Shown piece by piece: positions 1 through 5,804 of a stretch of DNA of 11,932 bases. The DNA lies in the NCBI GenBank assembly GCA_023381945.1, contig JAMCQY010000029.1, forward strand, positions 1 through 11,932, written 5' to 3'. Under the pieces are notes generated by a model, which did no database searches, was not told where the DNA came from, and saw only the letters and a list, made by a program, of their open reading frames with translations. Positions within the stretch are counted from its first letter, which is position 1; each line of letters begins with the position of its first letter. The DNA comes from Deltaproteobacteria bacterium (GTDB lineage Bacteria; Desulfobacterota; Desulfobaccia; Desulfobaccales; 0-14-0-80-60-11). The position numbers were made by a program, and so were the translations under genes.

Positions 1-465
1 CCGGCAGACGATATTAAATTTCCCGAAGTCGGCAAGGTCTATTATCAGGATCACCTCTGCATGGCCGTGATGAGGCAGGGACGCAAGGCCTCTTTTGAGG
101 CGCCGGTGGATGGCGCGGTGGAGGCCATCAATCCCAAGGTTCGCCAGCAGCCCAAGCTGATTCACGACGATCCTTATGGGGAAGGCTGGCTCTTTACGGT
201 CAGGCCCGACAATCTCCAACGCAATTTGGAAAAACTATTTTCCGGTGAGGCCAATGTCACCTGGATTGATGAAGAGTCTCACCGCTTAATGAACCTGATG
301 GACGCCAAGGCCGGCTTAACCCTGCCGGACGGCGGCACCGTCATCGATGACTTGTATGGCCACTATCCGGACTTAGGCTGGCGGCCGCTGGTCCAGGAGT
401 TTTTCCTGCAAAACCTGACCAGAAAGGGTTTTCTACCCGTGGCGAAGTGGAAGAAAGCCGGATGA
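1..465 (+). CDS. GcvH-like (biotinyl/lipoyl-fold) protein, C-terminal part, truncated by window edge
   Basis: The frame is open from base 1, so the start lies upstream; 154 residues are visible. Residues 25-62 match the central part of glycine-cleavage H proteins: an R-Q-G-R-K-A turn (K29 is the candidate lipoyl lysine), then A-P-V-D-G, an asparagine, and the hallmark D-P-Y-G-E-G-W-L. Genuine H proteins carry a glutamate three residues before the lysine and have two more residues between lysine and proline; neither is present here. A C-terminal extension of about 75 residues (E-S-H-R-L, L-P-D-G-G, I-D-D, L-G-W, L-V-Q-E-F) is absent from ordinary H proteins. The next gene encodes a paralogue that aligns without gaps and is roughly half identical, so this is a tandem duplication. 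A glycine-cleavage role is not supported, since no gcvT or gcvP is nearby. A swinging-arm carrier or a non-lipoylated regulatory protein are both possible. Confidence 0.8.
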   Translation, partial: PADDIKFPEVGKVYYQDHLCMAVMRQGRKASFEAPVDGAVEAINPKVRQQPKLIHDDPYGEGWLFTVRPDNLQRNLEKLFSGEANVTWIDEESHRLMNLMDAKAGLTLPDGGTVIDDLYGHYPDLGWRPLVQEFFLQNLTRKGFLPVAKWKKAG

Positions 466-473
466 AAACCGGC
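457..473 (+). other. Small hairpin across the stop codon of the first GcvH-like gene
   Basis: GCCGG at 457-461 and CCGGC at 469-473 form a five-base stem around the TGA stop at 463-465. It has no T run after it, so it is at most a weak processing or attenuation element. The spacing between the two paralogues is only 82 bases, and co-transcription is likely. Confidence 0.3.
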
Positions 474-532
474 AAACAGGAAAACTGGAGGGTAATTTCC
501 AGACACCCTGTCCTTCCAGGGCAAAGTGTAGT

Positions 533-538
533 GAGAGG
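533..538 (+). promoter_or_regulatory. Ribosome binding site of the second GcvH-like gene
   Basis: GAGAGG lies nine bases before the ATG at 548. It supports that start for the complete paralogue. Confidence 0.6.
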
Positions 539-547
539 TATGATTCA

Positions 548-1429
548 ATGGCAAAACAATTCATCGAGGGCAAAAAGCCGTGTATCTGGATGGAAGCCGG
601 GGTCATCGACTTCAAGATATGCGATCGTGATTTCGATTGTTTGTCTTGCGATTTCGACCGGGTCATGAGCGAAACTGCCGAGCAGCATCTGGCCAGTCGC
701 CAGAAAGTTAAACGTCCGCCAGGCAAGAAGGCCGTCACGGTCCCCTGGGAAGGAAAAATGCGGCGACACTTTAAGGGGCGGCAGAAGTGCCAGCTCATGC
801 AAACCCGGCATTGTCACCAGTGTTCTTTTGACGAACTTCTGGAGGACCAGTTTGATTTCTTTCTGGCCCCGGAAAGGCCCAAGGTCCAGGAGGTCTTCGG
901 CATTACGGTGCCGACCTCCAACTTCCTCCACCGGGGTCATACCTGGGTGGCCCTGGAGAATGCCGGGAGGGTCCGTGTCGGTTTAGACGACTTTTCCCAG
1001 AAGGTCTTAGGCCCTCCCGACAAAATCAAGTTCCCCGGCCTGGGGCAGAAAATTCACGCCGATGAGGCGGCTCTGACTCTATCCCGCCAAGGGAAAAAGG
1101 CCGCAGTTCTGGCCCCCCTGAATGGCGTCATCGAGGCGGTGAATCCCAAAGTTCGGCAAAATCCTGGTTTGACTCATGCCGACCCTTACGGCGAAGGCTG
1201 GCTGTTGGTCGTCTCCCCTACCAAGCTCAAACCGGACCTGGAAAAAATGCTTTTTGGCCAGTGCAATGTCGCCTGGATGGACCATGAGTCCCACCGCCTG
1301 CTGGCCATGCTGGAAACTGCGGCGGGGGTGACGCTGCCCTCCGGGGGAGTGATCATCGATGACGTCTTCGGCACCTTTCCGCAGTTGGGCTGGAAACGCC
1401 TGGTGCAGGAGTTTCTCCATAGCGCTTGA
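548..1429 (+). CDS. Cysteine-rich N-terminal domain fused to a GcvH-like domain with C-terminal extension
   Basis: The protein has 293 residues, about twice a normal glycine-cleavage H protein (near 130). Residues 1-100 are cysteine-rich: C12, C25, C31 and C34 (C-x2-C), then C81, C89 and C92 (H-C-x2-C). The layout could bind zinc or an Fe-S cluster. Residues about 119-225 are the H-protein fold: H-T-W-V at 131-134, a V-G-L-D-D-F strand, the lysine turn G-K-K-A-A at 182-186, and D-P-Y-G-E-G-W-L at 212-219. K184 aligns with K29 of the visible upstream paralogue and is the candidate lipoyl site. As there, the acidic residue normally at -3 is missing and the loop to the next proline is two residues shorter. 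Residues 226-293 are the extension shared with the paralogue. The function is unknown. A redox- or metal-linked carrier or adaptor is my inference. The assignment as a real gene is secure. Confidence 0.88.
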   Translation: MAKQFIEGKKPCIWMEAGVIDFKICDRDFDCLSCDFDRVMSETAEQHLASRQKVKRPPGKKAVTVPWEGKMRRHFKGRQKCQLMQTRHCHQCSFDELLEDQFDFFLAPERPKVQEVFGITVPTSNFLHRGHTWVALENAGRVRVGLDDFSQKVLGPPDKIKFPGLGQKIHADEAALTLSRQGKKAAVLAPLNGVIEAVNPKVRQNPGLTHADPYGEGWLLVVSPTKLKPDLEKMLFGQCNVAWMDHESHRLLAMLETAAGVTLPSGGVIIDDVFGTFPQLGWKRLVQEFLHSA

Positions 1430-1471
1430 GCTGTTCCGGCCCCCGAATTCTAAAAAATTGGGTCGGAAGGG

Positions 1472-1497
1472 CCTGGCATATCCACGAAAATGCCAGG
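1472..1497. terminator. Hairpin between convergent genes, possible bidirectional terminator
   Basis: CCTGGCAT (1472-1479) and ATGCCAGG (1490-1497) form a perfect eight-base stem with a ten-base loop. On the + strand TTCTTCT follows; on the - strand a T-rich stretch appears only about 13 bases later. It lies between the convergent ends of the GcvH-like gene and the sigma-54 regulator, where terminators are expected. The T tracts are weak. Confidence 0.5.
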
Positions 1498-1526
1498 TTC
1501 TTCTGGCGGAGAGGGCAGTTCGAGCA

Positions 1527-1544
1527 GCAGGAAATCTCTCCTGC
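1527..1544. terminator. Second small hairpin in the convergent gap
   Basis: GCAGGA (1527-1532) and TCCTGC (1539-1544) pair around a six-base loop, 41 bases beyond the stop of the - strand regulator gene. No T run is adjacent on either strand. It may assist the hairpin at 1472-1497, but it could be chance in GC-rich DNA. Confidence 0.3.
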
Positions 1545-1585
1545 CTGCCGCCGAGCCGCGGCCAGGGCGCCTCAAAATTTCGGCG

Positions 1586-2932
1586 TTAATGGGCTAGGCC
1601 GTATTTCTTGATTTTCTCGTAGAGCGTGGAACGGTTGATGCGCAAAACCCTGGCGACATTGGAAAGGTTGCCGCCTTTGGTTGCCAGGAGTTGGGCGATA
1701 TGTTGGCGTTCCAATTCTTCCAAGGATAACTCGGCCAATTCCATGGCCTCAGGTGCAGTGCCAAAAGGCAGGTCAGCCCGTTTGATCTGCCGGCCTTTCC
1801 CCACCACGACGGCCCGTTCTATGGCGTTTTCCAGCTCCCGGACATTTCCCGGCCAGGGATATTGTTGCAGCGCCTCCATGGCTTTCGGATGGATGGAGTC
1901 GATCTTCTTTTTAGTCTCAGTGGCGTAACGTCTCATGAAATGTTGGGCCAGTAAGGGAATATCTTCCGGCCGCTCCCGCAAAGGCGGCACTTGCAGGTGG
2001 ATAACGTTCAGCCGATAGAACAGGTCTTGTCGAAAGTTTTTGCGTCGAATGGCCTCAGTAAGATCCTGGTTAGTAGCGGCGATAACCCGAAAATCACTGC
2101 GTAACGGTACAGTTCCCCCCACCCGGGTGAATTCCCGGGTCTCCAGGACCCGGAGCAGGTCGATCTGCATCTTCATGGAGATATCGCCCACCTCATCCAG
2201 GAAGAGGGTCCCGGCGTGCGCCATTTCCAGTCGGCCTTTCTTAGTATACTTGGCGTCGGTGAAGGCGCCTTTTTCATGTCCAAAGAGCTCGCTTTCCAGG
2301 AGCTGTTCCGTAAAGGCCCCGCAGTTAATGGCAATAAAGGGGGCATAACACCGGGGACTCTGCGCATGAATGGCCCGGGCCACCAGTTCCTTGCCCGTAC
2401 CGGTTTCCCCGGTGATCAAGACCGTGGCGTCACTCTGCGCCACATCCACAATGGTCTCAAAAAGCTTCACCATGACCGGTGATTGGCCCACCAGGTTTTC
2501 AAAGCGGGTAATAGTCGCCAGCCTCTCTTTCAAAATCTGGTTCTCCATTGCCAGTTGTTGCAACTGCACCAGTTTTTCGATGGTAAAGCTGAGTTCCTCC
2601 AGTTCGAAGGGCTTGAGTAAATAGTCGTAAGCCCCCAGCTTGATGGCTTCCACGGCATCATGGATGTCGCCGTGCGCCGTCATCATGAGAATATTCGTCT
2701 CGACTTCGCTTTCCTTGAGTTTTTTGAGCAGGGTCAGGCCGTCCATCTCCGGCATTTTGACATCGATGAGCATGATGTCAGCCCGCTTTTCCCGGATCTT
2801 GGCCAGTGCCGCGACCCCGTCTTCGGCGGTTTCCACCTCATAACCGCCCCTTTTCAGCCAGCCGCTCAAAGATTCACGGATGCTCAGTTCGTCATCCACT
2901 ACCAGGATGCTGATCTTGTTATGCGGCAGCAT
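1586..2932 (-). CDS. NtrC-family sigma-54-dependent response regulator (REC-AAA+-Fis HTH)
   Basis: This is a 448-residue DNA-binding response regulator that should drive sigma-54 RNA polymerase from remote sites. The receiver domain (about 6-120) has acidic residues D13 and D14, phospho-acceptor D57, T85 and K107. The AAA+ domain (about 145-375) has Walker A G-E-T-G-T-G-K-E at 175-182, Walker B G-T-L-F-L-D-E at 241-247 and the R-Q-D-L-F-Y-R-L-N stretch at 301-309. The sigma-54 contact loop reads G-A-F-T-D-A (222-227) instead of the consensus G-A-F-T-G-A. A Fis-type helix-turn-helix occupies about 405-445. An upstream in-frame extension to 3037 exists, but ATG 2932 is preferred. It has GGGAG six bases upstream (2939-2943), it begins the receiver fold properly, and it overlaps the kinase gene by only 14 bases, which indicates translational coupling. 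The cognate partner is the kinase encoded just upstream. Likely targets include the palindromes upstream of its own operon. Confidence 0.95.
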   Translation of the reverse strand: MLPHNKISILVVDDELSIRESLSGWLKRGGYEVETAEDGVAALAKIREKRADIMLIDVKMPEMDGLTLLKKLKESEVETNILMMTAHGDIHDAVEAIKLGAYDYLLKPFELEELSFTIEKLVQLQQLAMENQILKERLATITRFENLVGQSPVMVKLFETIVDVAQSDATVLITGETGTGKELVARAIHAQSPRCYAPFIAINCGAFTEQLLESELFGHEKGAFTDAKYTKKGRLEMAHAGTLFLDEVGDISMKMQIDLLRVLETREFTRVGGTVPLRSDFRVIAATNQDLTEAIRRKNFRQDLFYRLNVIHLQVPPLRERPEDIPLLAQHFMRRYATETKKKIDSIHPKAMEALQQYPWPGNVRELENAIERAVVVGKGRQIKRADLPFGTAPEAMELAELSLEELERQHIAQLLATKGGNLSNVARVLRINRSTLYEKIKKYGLAH

Positions 2933-5192
2933 TTTCTTCTCCCGGTTTACAGGCGGGCAGGCGAATAGTAAACGAAGTCCCATGCCCCGGCACACTGTCC
3001 ACTTTGATGGAACCCTTGTGGTCCCGGATAATGCCATAAACCACGGAGAGCCCCAGGCCTACGCCGGAGCAGGTCTTTTTCGTGGTGAAGAACGGTTCGA
3101 AGATCTGGGAAAGATTTTCTTTGGGAATGCCTTTTCCGGTGTCGGAGACTTTCACCATCACTTGACGGGATCGGGAATTCCTGGATTCCAGGGTGAGAGT
3201 GCCTCCTTGCGGCATCGCGTCCTGGGCGTTCAGGAAGAGATTCAAAAAGGTCTGTTTCATCTGTCCCTTATCCGCCATGACCGGGGGCAGGTCCGGAGCC
3301 AGCTGGCGGTTCACGTTGATGCCTTGCAGCCGCATCTGGTATCCGGTAAGGGACAAGGTTTCCGTCAGGATCGCGTTGACGTCCACCGGCTCGAATTCCG
3401 GCTTGGTCTTGCGAGAAAAAGCCAGGAGATTGGCCACGGTTCGGCTGACCCGGGAGGTCTCACTATGGATCATGGTGAGATAACGGCGGATATCAGCCAA
3501 ATCTGCCTCACCCAGGGCCCCGTCATCCAGCATGCTTTCCATCAATTTGACGAAATTGAGGATGCCGGTGAGCGGGTTATTAATTTCATGCACCACGCTG
3601 GCAGACAACTTCCCCAAAGAAGCCATTTTATCCTCATGGAGCATCCTGGTGCGGGCGTTGATCTCCTGGGTGATATCCCTGGATAGATCAACTACTTGGT
3701 GAATACGCCCCTCCTCATCATACAAAGGGTGGCAGACCACATGATAATAACGCTCCCGGCCGTCCTTGTCGAAGTGCACATGCGTGGCCGAAGCGGCCTT
3801 GCCCTTGGCCACCGCCTCTTTTAAAGGGCAGGGATGATCAGGGATGGTGCAAGGCTCATTCAAGTGGTGCGATACTTCATAGCAGTGTCTGCCCACCACT
3901 TCTTCCCATTTTAGACCCACCATCTCCAGCAAAGCCCGGTTAACCTCAATAATTTTATAGTCCAGGTCGATCACCATCATGTGATCCACAATGCCGTTGA
4001 CAATGGTCTCAAGAAAGGCTTTACCCTTTTTTGCCCTCTCTTCGGAACTTTTCAGCGCTTCTTCCAGGTTCATGCGAGGAGTGATATCTTTGATAACCTC
4101 GATAACTCTTTTTTTGGTGCCTTCCGGCGGACATAGAGGCGACATGGTGATTTCATCATATCGCAGGGTGCCGTCGGGATTGGGAAAGCCTTGCAAACTC
4201 TGGACGGTCTCACATTTCTCCAGAACCGTCGGCAAGGGGCAGGGCATGCCTTTTTTGTCGCAGGGTTCATCAAACTGATGGAACACTGCATAACAAGGTT
4301 TGCCGATGACCTCATCCGCTTGTTTTTGGAAGCGATTCAGAAACGGCAGGTTGGCTTCTTCCACTAAATAATTTGGGCGCAATACCAACACCGGATCAGG
4401 GAGATGGTCAAAAATTCTCTGAAAACGGTTGCGCTGGCCGGCCAGCTTGATTTCGCTCTCAACCTTGCTGCGCAAGCGGTCTTCATCCCGGTGCAGGAGA
4501 TCCCAGAAGAGGCGCGCCTTTATATGGTCGATGATCTGGGTGTGCGGGCCTTTCTGTTGGATGATTCTTTCCCGCACTTCCGGGTCCCCGGTGAGTTCCA
4601 GAATGAGATCCGGGGTCGATTCCGAAATGGGAGTTAATTCGGTAAAGGTTGGTATCCCCAATTCTTTGGCCAGCCTGACACCCTGGGCCTGCGTATTGGG
4701 ATCAGCCACCCAGAGGATTTCGATTCTCCGCCGATAACGCGGCTCTCCGGCAATAAGTTTGAGAACCTCATGCCCGCCTTTACCTCCCCCTACAATGCCG
4801 ATTCTCAAAGGCGCGGATTCTTGAACGGGGGTAAGATCCATGGAGACGAGGTCCCAGAAGTCCTCCCAGGAAAGCGGACGATCGACATTGAGGATCATCA
4901 TTCTCTCTGGCCGCTGTTCGTCCAATTTTAAGGAGACTTCCGGGTGGCCGGTGGCGTTGACGATAATGTCCAATTCGGGGAGCTGGAATAAGTCGGTAAA
5001 ATCCACCGTGACCAGAAGATTATGACGGTAAGCATAGAGGACGCCGGGAGCTTCGGGATTCAAGTCAGCCAATCCCACTATTCGCAAGAGCTGGTCATCC
5101 CGGCGGAGAGGCACCAGGGCCTCCAGGATGGCCATGCCTTGACGGCCCCCGCCCACCAGGGCCAGATTATAGAACTGCTTGCCGGGACTCAT
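2919..5192 (-). CDS. Histidine kinase with two N-terminal Rossmann-like domains and two Cys-bearing PAS domains
   Basis: The protein has 757 residues and no obvious membrane segment, so it is probably a cytosolic sensor kinase. From the N terminus: a nucleotide-binding-like fold with a glycine-rich loop at 12-19 (L-V-G-G-G-R-Q-G); a second with G-I-V-G-G-G-K-G-G at 132-140; PAS1 (about 256-375); PAS2 (about 393-512); a HisKA domain with phospho-acceptor H535 in V-V-H-E-I-N-N-P; and an ATPase domain with N655, D-T-G-K-G-I at 684-689 and G-V-G-L-G-L-S at 710-716. Both PAS domains hold three cysteines at identical spacing (C300/C311/C318 and C437/C448/C455, i.e. C-x10-C-x6-C ending in C-P-L). 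ATG 5192 is chosen because GGCGGAG ends six bases upstream; a TTG at 5207 in the same frame is less likely. The gene overlaps the downstream regulator. The Rossmann part suggests sensing of NAD(P)(H) or a similar ligand, which is inference. The kinase assignment is firm. Confidence 0.93.
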   Translation of the reverse strand: MSPGKQFYNLALVGGGRQGMAILEALVPLRRDDQLLRIVGLADLNPEAPGVLYAYRHNLLVTVDFTDLFQLPELDIIVNATGHPEVSLKLDEQRPERMMILNVDRPLSWEDFWDLVSMDLTPVQESAPLRIGIVGGGKGGHEVLKLIAGEPRYRRRIEILWVADPNTQAQGVRLAKELGIPTFTELTPISESTPDLILELTGDPEVRERIIQQKGPHTQIIDHIKARLFWDLLHRDEDRLRSKVESEIKLAGQRNRFQRIFDHLPDPVLVLRPNYLVEEANLPFLNRFQKQADEVIGKPCYAVFHQFDEPCDKKGMPCPLPTVLEKCETVQSLQGFPNPDGTLRYDEITMSPLCPPEGTKKRVIEVIKDITPRMNLEEALKSSEERAKKGKAFLETIVNGIVDHMMVIDLDYKIIEVNRALLEMVGLKWEEVVGRHCYEVSHHLNEPCTIPDHPCPLKEAVAKGKAASATHVHFDKDGRERYYHVVCHPLYDEEGRIHQVVDLSRDITQEINARTRMLHEDKMASLGKLSASVVHEINNPLTGILNFVKLMESMLDDGALGEADLADIRRYLTMIHSETSRVSRTVANLLAFSRKTKPEFEPVDVNAILTETLSLTGYQMRLQGINVNRQLAPDLPPVMADKGQMKQTFLNLFLNAQDAMPQGGTLTLESRNSRSRQVMVKVSDTGKGIPKENLSQIFEPFFTTKKTCSGVGLGLSVVYGIIRDHKGSIKVDSVPGHGTSFTIRLPACKPGEENAAA

Positions 5193-5198
5193 GAGGAA

Positions 5199-5205
5199 CT
5201 CCGCC
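5199..5205 (-). promoter_or_regulatory. Ribosome binding site deciding the sensor-kinase start
   Basis: On the - strand GGCGGAG is followed by six bases and then ATG at 5192. The alternative TTG at 5207 would place this site inside the coding sequence and has no comparable site of its own. This supports the shorter protein. Confidence 0.65.
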
Positions 5206-5370
5206 AAGGAGTGTGTTGCTAGATTTCCTAACAGGCTTCTCCATTGCAGCAGGTTTGTTTACATAATAACATGGTCCCTGAAAGTTTTCATGCTTCCACC
5301 CGTTGCTTCCCTTCCCGCTTTGATGACCTTTGACACTGGAATCCCGGCGAGAGGGTCCATTTCATATAAA

Positions 5371-5385
5371 GCAAAGGATGTGCCA
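5371..5385 (-). promoter_or_regulatory. Sigma-54 (-24/-12) promoter of the kinase-regulator operon
   Basis: Read on the - strand, the sequence is TGGCACATCCTTTGC. It has the GG and GC dinucleotides at the fixed sigma-54 spacing and matches TGGCAC...TTGC at every conserved position but one (A for G after TGGCAC). It points toward the sensor kinase. Transcription would start near 5360, giving a leader of about 170 bases before ATG 5192. The operon encodes a sigma-54 activator, which makes autoregulation likely. Confidence 0.8.
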
Positions 5386-5466
5386 GCAGCCAAATTACCC
5401 ATCTATCTATCTGATAATTCTACGAATCTTCTCCACGGGCCAGAGAATTTCACCATTAAAGTCTCA

Positions 5467-5483
5467 TGTCGGATAATCCAACA
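5467..5483. promoter_or_regulatory. Promoter-proximal 17-bp palindrome, candidate activator (UAS) site
   Basis: TGTCGGA-TAA-TCCAACA has seven-base arms with one mismatch and a three-base spacer. Its centre is about 115 bases upstream of the predicted sigma-54 start. It is a near copy of the perfect palindrome at 5543-5559. Fis-type activators of the NtrC family bind such paired dyads as enhancers. Confidence 0.65.
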
Positions 5484-5542
5484 ATCGATTCTTCTTATCG
5501 GTTAACCTATGAATAATTTTCAATATTAAGGAAAAAATGAAT

Positions 5543-5559
5543 TGTTGGAAAATCCAACA
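5543..5559. promoter_or_regulatory. Distal 17-bp perfect palindrome, candidate activator (UAS) site
   Basis: TGTTGGA-AAA-TCCAACA is a perfect dyad with seven-base arms. Its centre is 76 bases from that of the proximal copy and about 190 bases upstream of the predicted start, the usual range for sigma-54 enhancers. Only the third arm base and the spacer differ between the two copies. Confidence 0.68.
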
Positions 5560-5634
5560 GCAGGCCAAAATTGACATATCCGGGCGGATGGGTTTGGAGA
5601 AGCTATACCGGGTTGCGGTCAACAAAGTTATATT

Positions 5635-5695
5635 GTCATTCTGAGCGAAGCGAAGAATCTAATTCTTCACTCCGCCATGCTCCGTTCAGAATGAC
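5635..5695. repeat. Dispersed palindromic repeat (GTCATTCTGA type)
   Basis: Outer arms GTCATTCTGA (5635-5644) and TCAGAATGAC (5686-5695) are perfect inverted copies. Inside, GAAGAAT (5652-5658) and ATTCTTC (5662-5668) form a second perfect stem with a three-base loop. The wording beginning GTCATTCTGAGCGAAGCGAAG is, to my knowledge, a dispersed intergenic repeat in many bacterial genomes. It lies between the enhancer sites and the 3' end of the secreted-protein gene. Confidence 0.7.
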
Positions 5696-5804
5696 ACCTC
5701 AAATAATGCCTGTTTGAGCGCAACTCGTATGAAACAATTTCTCAACTTTCCAACGCGATGTCTTTATTCAGATTGGCATCGGGGGAAACCATTATGCCCA
5801 TAGC

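Larger units (their letters stand above)
5193..5804. other. Intergenic region: leader, sigma-54 promoter, enhancers and a repeat
   Basis: No convincing gene lies in these 612 bases. In order they contain the untranslated leader of the kinase operon, the sigma-54 promoter, two enhancer-like palindromes and a dispersed hairpin repeat. The final 109 bases before the stop of the secreted-protein gene show nothing I recognise. The stretch is visibly more AT-rich than the genes around it, as is common for control regions. Confidence 0.7.

Noticed and set aside
447..668. A 73-codon + strand frame across the gap between the GcvH-like genes
   Set aside because: It overlaps the end of one gene and the start of the next in another frame and resembles neither. 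It is a shadow frame.
2933..3037. N-terminal extension of the sigma-54 regulator to 3037
   Set aside because: It would overlap the kinase gene by over 100 bases and add residues before a receiver domain. ATG 2932 has a good ribosome site and the standard receiver start.
2880..3686. A 268-codon + strand open frame opposite the sensor kinase
   Set aside because: It is the mirror of the ATPase and HisKA coding sequence, has no ribosome site and no recognisable motifs.
5259..5360. A 33-codon open frame on the - strand in the kinase leader, beginning at the predicted transcript start
   Set aside because: It has no ribosome site and an unremarkable composition. The coincidence with the predicted start is suggestive of a leaderless peptide but not enough to call.
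5387..5420. Possible IHF site or short ATCT repeat between enhancers and promoter
   Set aside because: Three ATCT units are seen, but no stretch fits the IHF consensus well enough to report.
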